27,537 nt of DNA. Source: Hyphomicrobiales bacterium (GTDB taxonomy: Bacteria; Pseudomonadota; Alphaproteobacteria; Rhizobiales; Beijerinckiaceae). The stretch is taken from the NCBI GenBank assembly GCA_015655535.1, contig JAATEW010000413.1, positions 1-27,537 of the forward strand, written 5' to 3'. The position numbers and the translations under genes were made by a program. Shown piece by piece: positions 16,583 to 23,857 of this stretch (its first letter is position 1; every line of letters starts with the position of its first letter). The notes beneath the pieces are model-generated. The model was not told the DNA's origin, searched no databases, and saw only the letters and a list, made by a program, of their open reading frames with translations.

Positions 16583-17101
16583 ATGAGCAAAATCCTGGCA
16601 TGTGCCGCGTTGGCCTTAGTTCTCGCAACGCCATTTGCGAATGCCGCCGAAACCAACAAGGCCGAGGCGTCCGCTGCCACAGCCGATCCGCATTACACTT
16701 ATGCGCCAGATCCGCGCTATACCTATAAGACACAAAGGCTGAACCGCGCCGAATTGGACGCGCTTTTTGCGAAGCCCGAAAGTCTGCTCGTGCTCGACAT
16801 CCGGCGTCCTGACGAATTGACGACGATCGGCGGCTTCCCGGTCTATCTCAGCATTCAGGTCAGCGATCTCGAAAAGAGCCTTGCCTATCTGCCGAAGGAC
16901 CGGACGATCGTGATCGTTTCGAACCGCGCTCATCGCGCCGGCGCTGCAGGAGACCTGCTCTCCGGTCATGGTTTCAAAGTCGCAGGCGCGATCGGCGTGC
17001 AAGATTACGCGGAGCAAGGCGGAACGATCACCAAGATCGAGAAGCCGGCCCCGCAAGCGGCAGCAGCGACGCCTGCCGCCCCCGTGGCCGAAAAGCGTTG
17101 A
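16583..17101 (+). CDS. periplasmic rhodanese-like protein lacking the catalytic cysteine
   Basis: About 172 aa, with a signal peptide (MSKILACAALALVLATPFAN then AA) and a rhodanese fold: LVLDIRRPDEL, then LPKDRTIVIVSNRAHRAGAA, where active rhodaneses have Cys at the start of the CxxxxR loop. Here that position is Ser (about residue 113), so classical sulfur transfer is unlikely. The C-terminal tail is Ala/Pro-rich. Two adjacent ATGs (16580, 16583) follow GAGG; 16583 gives the better spacing. The leader AGTGAGGGTATGATGAG is nearly repeated before the HbpS-like gene at 17685. The next gene starts 9 bp after the stop, so this is an operon. It may bind polysulfide, thiol or an anion, or simply be structural. 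Confidence 0.75.
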   Translation: MSKILACAALALVLATPFANAAETNKAEASAATADPHYTYAPDPRYTYKTQRLNRAELDALFAKPESLLVLDIRRPDELTTIGGFPVYLSIQVSDLEKSLAYLPKDRTIVIVSNRAHRAGAAGDLLSGHGFKVAGAIGVQDYAEQGGTITKIEKPAPQAAAATPAAPVAEKR

Positions 17102-17110
17102 AGGCGAGCC

Positions 17111-17662
17111 ATGAAGCGTCTCGCAGCCACTCTTCTCCTCGCAAGCCTTTGCACGACCCCCGCTTTCGCAGGTTTGAAGCCTGGCGCCAACGCGCCCGAC
17201 TTCACCGCGCAAGCGGCGGTCGGCGGCAAGGATTTTACGTTTTCCTTGGCCGAGGCTTTGAAGCGCGGCCCGGTGGTTCTTTACTTCTATCCAAAGTCAT
17301 TCACGCGCGGCTGCACCATCGAGGCGCATGAATTCGCCGAAGCAGCCGAGAGTTTCGCCTCGGCCGGCGCAACGCTGATCGGCATGTCGAAGGATACGAT
17401 CGACACGCAGCGCAAGTTCTCGACGGAAGAGTGCCGCGACAAATTTCCGGTCGCGGCCGACCCGGACCTTTCCGTCATCCGCGCCTACGACGCCGTAAGA
17501 ATCGCGCCGAGCGCTTCGGGCGATACCGTGTCCGACCGGATCTCCTATGTCATCGCGCCCGACGGGAAGGTTATCTATTCCTATACCGATTCCGCGCCGG
17601 ACAAGCATATCGAGAACACGCTGGCGATCGTGCGCGACTGGCACGAACAACACCAGAAATAA
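17111..17662 (+). CDS. periplasmic peroxiredoxin, BCP/AhpC-TSA type
   Basis: A 183-aa thiol peroxidase with a signal peptide (MKRLAATLLLASLCTTPAFA). The thioredoxin-fold peroxiredoxin core begins at APDFTAQ. The peroxidatic site is YPKSFTRGCTIEAHEF with C68, matching the BCP pattern YPK..T.GCT.EA. The nearby second Cys of typical BCP (five residues on) is missing. C108 (STEECRDKFPVAADPD) is the candidate resolving Cys, otherwise it works as a 1-Cys enzyme. SDRISYVIAPDGKVIYSYTD is the conserved C-terminal strand pair. It sits 9 bp after the rhodanese-like gene and 22 bp before the HbpS-like gene. It would reduce peroxide in the periplasm; its electron donor is unknown. Confidence 0.88.
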   Translation: MKRLAATLLLASLCTTPAFAGLKPGANAPDFTAQAAVGGKDFTFSLAEALKRGPVVLYFYPKSFTRGCTIEAHEFAEAAESFASAGATLIGMSKDTIDTQRKFSTEECRDKFPVAADPDLSVIRAYDAVRIAPSASGDTVSDRISYVIAPDGKVIYSYTDSAPDKHIENTLAIVRDWHEQHQK

Positions 17663-17684
17663 ATCCCGAAAAAGTGAGGATATG

Positions 17685-18188
17685 ATGAGTACGATGCAAT
17701 TGTTCCGCGCCAAATCGATCGCCGCCATCAGCCTTGCCTGCGCTCTGGCGCTGCCGGCCAATGCGCAGCTTCTCAACCAAAAGAGCCTCTCGGCCACGCT
17801 GGCTTTGACGATTGCCCAAACGGCTTACGATGCCTGCACCAAACAGGGCTATCATGTCTCCGTGCATGTCGTCGGGCGCGAAGGCGAAGTGCTTGTCGCG
17901 ATCCGAGGCGATCAGGCCTCGCCGCACACGTTCGAAAATAGCGAGCGCAAAGCCTATACAGCCCGCACGTTCAAGAAATCGTCCGGCGAATTCGCTCAGC
18001 AGTTGAAGGACAACCCGACGCTCAGCTCTGTTCATCTGACCGGCGTGATCGCAGCGCAGGGCGCTTTGCCGATCAAACTCGGCGAGGAAGTGATCGGCGC
18101 CATCGGCGTCTCCGGTGCGCCAGGCGGCGACAAAGACGAAGCCTGTTCGAAGGCAGGCATAGACAAAGTGGCCGCCGAGCTGAGCTGA
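17685..18188 (+). CDS. exported GlcG/HbpS-family protein (haem-binding-like)
   Basis: About 167 aa, with a signal peptide (LFRAKSIAAISLACALALPA then NAQ) and the GlcG/HbpS domain (PF03928-type): LSATLALTIAQTAYDACTKQ, VSVHVVGREGEVLVAIRGDQ, SERKAYTARTFKKSSGEFAQ, GALPIKLGEEVIGAIGVSGA. Some members bind haem and protect against oxidative stress; others have no known role, so function is inferred from family only. ATG 17682 is an equal alternative start; both follow GTGAGGA. It is the last gene of the four-protein exported cluster; 200 bp separate it from the encapsulin gene, with no terminator hairpin seen between them. Confidence 0.85.
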   Translation: MSTMQLFRAKSIAAISLACALALPANAQLLNQKSLSATLALTIAQTAYDACTKQGYHVSVHVVGREGEVLVAIRGDQASPHTFENSERKAYTARTFKKSSGEFAQQLKDNPTLSSVHLTGVIAAQGALPIKLGEEVIGAIGVSGAPGGDKDEACSKAGIDKVAAELS

Positions 18189-18245
18189 GAGGCATCAGAC
18201 GAACATCCATCGTTTGGACTGTTACGTCGTGTGTCACTCTATAAG

Positions 18246-18273
18246 TTCAGCAAAGTAATGGGATTAGTATACT
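18246..18273 (+). promoter_or_regulatory. candidate promoter of the encapsulin operon
   Basis: TATACT (18268-18273) matches the -10 consensus at five of six positions. A weak TTCAGC (18246-18251) lies 16 nt upstream. It is in the most AT-rich part of the 200-bp gap before the encapsulin gene. Confidence 0.35.
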
Positions 18274-18316
18274 TCAACAAAATGTCAGCCTGAGAGAAAA
18301 AAGAAAAACATTCTCC

Positions 18317-18328
18317 AACACTGGTGTT
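18317..18328. promoter_or_regulatory. short dyad, possible operator ahead of the encapsulin gene
   Basis: AACAC-TG-GTGTT, a perfect 5-bp dyad with a 2-nt centre, lies 61 bp upstream of the encapsulin start and downstream of the candidate -10 box. That is a position where a repressor could act. No regulator is identified. Confidence 0.3.
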
Positions 18329-18388
18329 ATCTCGACCTCAACGCGCGTTCGTCAATTCATTGAGATGCAAACGTTGAGGAGCCTGTAA

Positions 18389-19330
18389 ATGGCTGACGAT
18401 GAAGTTGTACGCATGACGTTGAGCGAGCCGGCTGCCCGCCAGCTCGCCAATGCCACCAAAACCCGCGCGCAAATGCTGGGGATCACCCCGCGCTGGCTGA
18501 CCACGTTTCTGCCTTGGGTTCCGGTCGAAGCCGGCATTTACCGCCTGAACAAAGTCAAAGAGAGAGAAGGTCTCGGCGAGGTCGAATGTAGCCCGAGTTG
18601 GGAGCGCGACGCCGATCTTCCCGAAACCTTCGTCGATTATGAGACCGAGCCGCGCGAATATTTTCTGAACGCGGTCACCACCGTTCTCGACGTTCAGACC
18701 CGCGTCTCCGACCTTTACAACCAGCCCTATGATCAGATTCAAGAGCAGCTTCGTCTTCTCATCGAAAAGGTGAAGGAGCGGCAGGAAGGCGAGCTCATCT
18801 ACAATGGCGATTACGGCATCCTGACCAATACGGTGCCCGGCATGCGCATTCAAACGCGCCGCGGCCCACCGACGCCGGACGATTTGGATGAATTGATCGC
18901 ACGCGTCTGGAAAGAGCCTGCCTTCTTCCTCGCGCATCCGCGCGCCATCGCGGCTTTCGGCCGCGAATGCACACGGCGCGGCGTGCCGCCGCCGACCATC
19001 AATCTGTTCGGCCCGCCCTTCTTGACCTGGCGCGGCATTCCGCTAGTGCCGAGCGACAAGCTCAAGATCACGGACGTTTCGAACGGCACCGGCAAGACGA
19101 GCATTTTGCTGATGCGCACAGGCGAGAAAAAGCAGGGCGTCGTCGGCCTCTTCCAGCCGGGCGTTCCAGGCGAAGTGACGCCGAGCCTTTCTGTCCGCTT
19201 CATGGGCATCAACCGCAAGGCGATCGCCTCTTATCTCGTCTCGCTCTATTGCTCGTCAGCGATCCTGACCGACGACGCGGTCGGGGTGCTTGAGAACGTG
19301 GAAGTGGGCTATTATCATGAATATGCCTGA
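18389..19330 (+). CDS. Family 2A encapsulin nanocompartment shell protein (SrpI-like)
   Basis: A 313-aa HK97-fold protein that self-assembles into a cytoplasmic protein shell. Signature stretches are ANATKTRAQMLGITPRW (20-36), FLPWVPVEAGIYRLNKVKE (41-59), DLPETFVDYETEPREYFLNA, EPAFFLAHPRAIAAFGRECT, PFLTWRGIPLVPSDKL and SVRFMGINRKAIASYLVSLY near the C-terminus, all as in Synechococcus SrpI-type proteins. There is no cyclic-nucleotide-binding insertion, which would mark Family 2B. GAGGAG lies 7 nt before the ATG. It overlaps the desulfurase gene by 14 bp, the canonical shell-cargo arrangement, implying coupled translation. Homologous shells package a cysteine desulfurase and are tied to sulfur limitation and sulfur storage. 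Confidence 0.95.
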   Translation: MADDEVVRMTLSEPAARQLANATKTRAQMLGITPRWLTTFLPWVPVEAGIYRLNKVKEREGLGEVECSPSWERDADLPETFVDYETEPREYFLNAVTTVLDVQTRVSDLYNQPYDQIQEQLRLLIEKVKERQEGELIYNGDYGILTNTVPGMRIQTRRGPPTPDDLDELIARVWKEPAFFLAHPRAIAAFGRECTRRGVPPPTINLFGPPFLTWRGIPLVPSDKLKITDVSNGTGKTSILLMRTGEKKQGVVGLFQPGVPGEVTPSLSVRFMGINRKAIASYLVSLYCSSAILTDDAVGVLENVEVGYYHEYA

Positions 19331-21515
19331 TCCGCGTCACGCCGCCGCGACCGCACCCGCCGCAAGCCCGCAGGCCCCCCAATGGGGGGGCCAGGCACCT
19401 TCGGTGATCGATCCGGCCTTGATCGCGCATCTCGCAAATTCATTTTTCAACGGCACGCCGGGCCAAATGCCCGACCCGCAGGCCTTGGCGAATTTCGCCG
19501 CCACGCAGGAACGGCCGCCCGCGCCGCCGACCTCCGTGCCCGGCGCGATCGGCGCAGCGGCAGCCGTGCCCGGAACGAGCGTCCCTGGCGCCGTGCAGGC
19601 CGTGCCTTTCACGACGCAGATACCCATGGGTGGGCTCGACTCCTTGCGCGTTCCCGCGCAGGCCTTTCCGGCAGCCAATCTCGCGTCCGGACTGACAGGC
19701 CTGCCCGCTGGCGCCGCGGCTGCGCCAGACTTCGCGAACGAGCCGGACTTGAGCGCGCTTCCGCAAACATTGGGTTCGGTCACGGCGCTCGTTCCGCCAA
19801 CCGTGCCCGCGCAATTTTCACAAGCGATTCCAGATTCCGCACTACCGCCGGAGGCCTTGTATTTTCTCGACGGCGCGGGAAGCGGAGCGCCGACTCTGCC
19901 TGCAACGATGCCCGCTTCGCCGAGCGCCTTCGCCGCAACGCCGACGAAGGCGAATGTGCCCGCTGCGCTCAATCCGCCCGGCCTGCCTGGACCGCAGTTC
20001 GAGCAGGCCCCGACCTATGGCCGCAACTTTCCGAGCGAGGCCGAGCTTCGCCCGCAAGATCTTTCGACTCTGCACGGCCTTCCGCCCGCGACATTTCCGG
20101 CTGGCTACACGCATGAGACTGTGCCCGCGACTCCTGCGGGTGCCGGCGAATCGCATTATTTCGTCAATGAAGCGCGGGCCGCAACCGCCCAGCCAGGCAC
20201 CGGCGCAACCGGCGCCACGGAAGCGGCGCGTGTCACACCCGACCTCCAGCCCTTGCTGTCACCGGATCAGCTTTCGGGCACGCGCGCCTTCGATGCCTCG
20301 ACGATCAGGCGCGACTTCCCGATCCTGCATCAGCAGGTCCATGGCAAGCCCCTCATCTGGCTCGACAATGCCGCGACAACGCAAAAGCCGCAGGCTGTGA
20401 TCGACCGTCTCGCGTTCTTCTACGAAAACGAAAACTCGAACATTCATCGCGCCGCTCATGCGCTGGCGGCGCGCTCGACCGATGCCTACGAAGCCGCGCG
20501 CGAAAAAGTGCGGCGCTTTTTAAACGCCGGGTCCTCGAACGATATCGTCTTCGCGCGCGGTGCGACGGAAGCGATCAATCTCGTCGCGCAGGCCTGGGGC
20601 CGCCGCAATATTCGCGAGGGCGACGAGATCGTCATCACCTGGCTCGAACATCACGCCAATATCGTGCCCTGGCAGATGCTGTGCGCCGAGACCGGCGCCT
20701 GCCTGCGTGTCGCGCCCGTCGATGACTCTGGCCAGATTCTGCTCGACGAATATACAAAACTCATGGGGCCGAAGACGCGCATCGTCTCGCTGCCGCAGGT
20801 CTCGAACGCGCTTGGTACGGTGACGCCAGCGCAAGAGATGGTCGCGATCGCGCATCGTCACGGCGCTTGCGTTTTGGTCGACGGAGCGCAGGCCGTGTCG
20901 CATATGCCGGTTGACGTCCAGGCACTCGATTGCGACTTCTATGTCTTCTCCGGCCATAAGGTGTTCGGACCGACTGGCATAGGCGTGCTCTACGGCAAGC
21001 CGGACGTGCTCGCCGCCATGCCGCCTTGGCAGGGCGGCGGCAATATGATTGCCGACGTCACGTTCGAGAAGACCATTTATCAGCCGCCGCCGGGACGTTT
21101 CGAGGCGGGCACCGGCAATATCGCCGATGCCGTCGGCCTCGGCGCCGCGATCGATTATGTCGAGCGAATCGGCATGGCGAATATATCAGCCTATGAGCAC
21201 GAGCTTCTCGGTTATATGACCCAAGGGCTTCTCGGTGTGCCGGGTCTCAGCATCATCGGAACGGCCAAGGAAAAGGCGGGCGTCGTCTCTTTCGTGCTCG
21301 ATGGATGCCGCAGCGAAGATGTCGGCCAGGCGCTCGACCGCGAAGGCATAGCGGTACGCGCTGGACATCATTGCGCGCAGCCGATCCTGCGCCGCTTCGG
21401 GCTTGAGACGACGGTGCGTCCCTCGCTTGCGCTTTATAATACCTATGAGGATATCGACGCCTTGGTTACAGCCCTACATCGCATCCAGGCGCAAAAGGCC
21501 TATCGCGGCCGATAA
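19317..21515 (+). CDS. encapsulin cargo: SufS-type cysteine desulfurase with long disordered N-terminal extension
   Basis: A 732-aa PLP enzyme removing sulfur from cysteine. Residues 1 to about 320 are Pro/Ala/Gly/Thr-rich and probably disordered, with islands that look conserved: IDPALIAHLANSFFNGTPGQ (31-50), LPQTLGSVTALVPP (about 147-160), PTYGRNFPSEAELRP (about 232-246) and SHYFVNEARA (about 279-288). In related systems this extension directs loading into the shell. The catalytic part starts at about 321 (IRRDFPILHQQVHGKPLIWL). It shows the PLP lysine in SGHKVFGPTG (K548) and the active-site Cys in RAGHHCAQP (C686), so it should be active. ATG 19317 has GGAAGTGGG about 8 nt upstream and overlaps the shell gene; ATG 19323 is possible. 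Confidence 0.93.
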   Translation: MNMPDPRHAAATAPAASPQAPQWGGQAPSVIDPALIAHLANSFFNGTPGQMPDPQALANFAATQERPPAPPTSVPGAIGAAAAVPGTSVPGAVQAVPFTTQIPMGGLDSLRVPAQAFPAANLASGLTGLPAGAAAAPDFANEPDLSALPQTLGSVTALVPPTVPAQFSQAIPDSALPPEALYFLDGAGSGAPTLPATMPASPSAFAATPTKANVPAALNPPGLPGPQFEQAPTYGRNFPSEAELRPQDLSTLHGLPPATFPAGYTHETVPATPAGAGESHYFVNEARAATAQPGTGATGATEAARVTPDLQPLLSPDQLSGTRAFDASTIRRDFPILHQQVHGKPLIWLDNAATTQKPQAVIDRLAFFYENENSNIHRAAHALAARSTDAYEAAREKVRRFLNAGSSNDIVFARGATEAINLVAQAWGRRNIREGDEIVITWLEHHANIVPWQMLCAETGACLRVAPVDDSGQILLDEYTKLMGPKTRIVSLPQVSNALGTVTPAQEMVAIAHRHGACVLVDGAQAVSHMPVDVQALDCDFYVFSGHKVFGPTGIGVLYGKPDVLAAMPPWQGGGNMIADVTFEKTIYQPPPGRFEAGTGNIADAVGLGAAIDYVERIGMANISAYEHELLGYMTQGLLGVPGLSIIGTAKEKAGVVSFVLDGCRSEDVGQALDREGIAVRAGHHCAQPILRRFGLETTVRPSLALYNTYEDIDALVTALHRIQAQKAYRGR
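19373..19392 (+). other. GC-only hairpin inside the 5' end of the desulfurase coding sequence
   Basis: GGCCCCCC (19373-19380) can pair perfectly with GGGGGGCC (19385-19392) across a 4-nt loop, at codons 19-25 of the cargo gene. The 8-bp all-GC stem, with six C and seven G in runs, is unusual in coding DNA and stands near the translation start. Confidence 0.5.
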
Positions 21516-21540
21516 GGCGCGGCTTATCCTCATCCCGCTT

Positions 21541-21784
21541 TAGGTCATGAACTCATAAAGTGGGCGGGTTGAACCCTCTTCCAGAGGGAGAGGGTGGCTG
21601 CCACAGGCCGTTGCGTAGCGACGCCCGTCGCAAGCAACGGGCTATGCCAGCCGGGGTGAGGGGTTACAGTCTTATTCGGATAGGCCGTAACCCCTCATCC
21701 GGCCGGCTCCGCCGGCCACCTTCTCCCACAGGGAGTGCCCAATGTTTGCGTATAAGCTCCCTCAATTTATGAGCTCATGACCTA
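21541..21784. mobile_element. MITE-like element with 19-bp terminal inverted repeats
   Basis: The left end TAGGTCATGAACTCATAAA (21541-21559) and the right end (21766-21784) are inverted copies differing at one of 19 positions; both ends terminate in TA, as in IS630/mariner-type insertions. Inside are nested palindromes: TGAGGGGTTAC (21657-21667)/GTAACCCCTCA (21687-21697) and GGCCGGC (21701-21707)/GCCGGCC (21711-21717), plus the CTCTCCC-type palindrome common in alphaproteobacterial intergenic repeats. There is no coding capacity. It fills the gap between two convergent genes, and its hairpins could terminate transcription from both sides. Confidence 0.65.
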
Positions 21785-21797
21785 GAGGTCCGATGCT

Positions 21798-22814
21798 CTA
21801 GCCGGCTTCCAATAAGGGGCTTGCCTGCCGCAGCGGCTGCGCAGCATTCTCGATGAGAAGCCCGCCGACCCCCATGCGCTTGACGTCGGCGCTGGTGACG
21901 CTGAGCCCCGCGAGCATGCGTTGCAGCACCCAGTCGAAACCGCTTTCCTTGGGAGAGCGCGCGCAACCCGGCGCTCCAATCACGCATGTGCCGTCTTGCA
22001 ATTGCCCGAGCAGCAGAAGATTGCCGGGATCGACCGGCATGCCGAAGTGAAGGATATGGCCGCCGCACTGTTCGATCGCGGCCGGGATCACGTCGCGCCG
22101 GTCGGTGATGGCGGAAGCGCCGAAAATAATCACGATATCGCTCGAAGGTGCGATAGCGGCGATCGCTTGCGCAAGCGCTGGAACATCGTGCATGACACGC
22201 TCGCCGCCGACGATCTTGGCCGGCGTCATGGCGATGCGCTCGGCCAAAACGTTCAAAGTCTTTTCCACCACGCTCACTTTCAGGCCCGGCAGCAAGGTCG
22301 AGATAACGCCGATGCGGAGCGCACGATAGGCGGCGACCGAGAGCTTCGCGCCCCTTGCCGCGCCGATCGCGCAAGCCAATGCTGTTTCCGGCACCGAGAA
22401 CGGGATGATCTTGACGGTCGCGACCATGTCGCCGGCCATAACGTGCCGCATCGGCGGGAGCGTTGCCAGAGTGATCCGCTCGTCCACATCGTTGATGCCG
22501 TTGACGACGGCTTCGTCCAAAGTGAAGATGCCGTCCTGCTTGGCGTAAATGTTCACCCGGCCGGTGGCCGGTGCCTCGACCATCACATTGTCGCCGGCTA
22601 CAGTCTCCGCGAGCGCTAAGGCCGCGGCATTTTCCTCGACGTCGCCCGTCTCGAACTCCGCGATCACAATCTGATCGAAGCCGACCGCTTTCAAAGCCGC
22701 CATATGATAGGGCTCGACGATCTCGCCCTTCTTGATATTGACGCCTTTATATCTCACCCCATGGGCGATGACGCCGCCCAAGCTCTCTTCGACGGGAACG
22801 GAACCGAATTTCAT
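21798..22814 (-). CDS. MoeA-like molybdopterin-binding protein
   Basis: A 338-aa protein with an N-terminal region (MKFGSVPVEESLGGVIAHGV) and a C-terminal MoCF/MoeA-like molybdopterin-binding domain: RIGVISTLLPGLKVSVVEKT, SDIVIIFGASAITDRRDVIP, FGMPVDPGNLLLLGQL, CVIGAPGCARSPKESGFDWV. Family members take part in molybdenum cofactor handling and are sometimes fused to MocA-type cytidylyltransferases; that part is absent here. AGGAG lies about 10 nt upstream of the ATG. About 2 kb away, divergently oriented, are the cox genes for a molybdenum hydroxylase, so a role in cofactor supply for CO dehydrogenase is a reasonable inference. The TCCCGCGG motif repeated at 22831 and 22852 lies just upstream. 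Confidence 0.8.
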   Translation of the reverse strand: MKFGSVPVEESLGGVIAHGVRYKGVNIKKGEIVEPYHMAALKAVGFDQIVIAEFETGDVEENAAALALAETVAGDNVMVEAPATGRVNIYAKQDGIFTLDEAVVNGINDVDERITLATLPPMRHVMAGDMVATVKIIPFSVPETALACAIGAARGAKLSVAAYRALRIGVISTLLPGLKVSVVEKTLNVLAERIAMTPAKIVGGERVMHDVPALAQAIAAIAPSSDIVIIFGASAITDRRDVIPAAIEQCGGHILHFGMPVDPGNLLLLGQLQDGTCVIGAPGCARSPKESGFDWVLQRMLAGLSVTSADVKRMGVGGLLIENAAQPLRQASPLLEAG

Positions 22815-22930
22815 AAGGCGCAGTCTCCTGTCCCGCGGGAGCGATTCGCTTTCCCGCGGCTTTAGTCTTGTTTAGATGTGGTACCCGTCAGGTCATTCGC
22901 CAGAGCGGGCTTACCAAAGGATGAGCGCGC

Positions 22931-23857
22931 TCAATATTTGGCGACGAGCGGAGCCGGCGCGGGCGGCGCCCACAAAGGCACGACCAGCCGGCCCCAGAAG
23001 CGCGTGTCATAACCGGTGTAATTGCGTTCGGCGACGTCGCGGGTCACGTAAAATTGCGTGATCACCGGGCCGAAATTATAGCCCACCAGTCCGCCCAGCG
23101 CGAATTGCTGCTGCGGATGCGAGAAGCCGAAATTATCCAGGTCGCGCGCGGCGCCGCCGAGATCGGTCGAGCCGTAACCGACGAGACCCACTTCCCATTT
23201 GTCGATATGTTTCGTCGCGGCGAAATCGATCTGCGCCGAGTCCGGCTGGGTGTGGATACTCGTGTTTTCGTCGTTGAAACTATGACCATAGAAGAAATTG
23301 GCGCTAAGGCTCCAACCCTCGTGATTATAGGCGATCGAAGCCGATTCGAGGAAGGTCCAGAAATTTCCGCCGATGCCGATATTATTGCCGACATCCGTAT
23401 CGACCGGCGCGAAGAAGCCGACATGATCGGCGACGCTCCAGCCATTGCCGAGATCCCAGGCAAGGCCTGTGAGGCCGCCGTAATTATAGATGTCGCGATG
23501 CCAGCTTGATCCGGCGGGCGAGTTCGGATTGACGCCGACGCCAATCTCCGGGATCGTCGCGATCACTTCGAGGCGGCCGCCGAGCAATGTCGCAGGCGTC
23601 GACCAGACCAGAACCGGCAGATTGATGATAGCATCGATCTTCGCCGAGCCGAAGGCCGTGTTCGAGCGCTCGAAATAAGTGCCGGTATCGATGAAATAGA
23701 GGCCCTGCGGCAACGGCGCGCCGAGCTGGATTCCGGCCGTCCAGCCGGGCGGATTGACCGGCGTCGCAAAAGCATTTTCCGTCATGGGTAAAAGCACCGC
23801 GCCGAGCATCAAGCCCGTATATTTGAGCGTAGCGAAATTGTTACTTACTTTCGACAT
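22931..23857 (-). CDS. SphA/MetA-like outer-membrane protein (phenol MetA family)
   Basis: A 308-aa exported protein with a signal peptide (SNNFATLKYTGLMLGAVLLP through ENAFA) and a likely beta-barrel of the family annotated as MetA-pathway-of-phenol-degradation or SphA-like transporters. Recognisable parts are GLYFIDTGTYFERSN, ATLLGGRLEVIATIPEI, TGLAWDLGNGWSVADHVGFF and FALGGLVGYNFGPVITQFYV. The Trp/Gly/Asn-rich alternation fits a barrel. ATG 23857 follows GGAGGGGG and was preferred to ATG 23878. It is upstream of and parallel to the MoeA-like gene with a 116-bp gap. Members may carry hydrophobic compounds across the outer membrane; the substrate here is unknown. Confidence 0.75.
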   Translation of the reverse strand: MSKVSNNFATLKYTGLMLGAVLLPMTENAFATPVNPPGWTAGIQLGAPLPQGLYFIDTGTYFERSNTAFGSAKIDAIINLPVLVWSTPATLLGGRLEVIATIPEIGVGVNPNSPAGSSWHRDIYNYGGLTGLAWDLGNGWSVADHVGFFAPVDTDVGNNIGIGGNFWTFLESASIAYNHEGWSLSANFFYGHSFNDENTSIHTQPDSAQIDFAATKHIDKWEVGLVGYGSTDLGGAARDLDNFGFSHPQQQFALGGLVGYNFGPVITQFYVTRDVAERNYTGYDTRFWGRLVVPLWAPPAPAPLVAKY

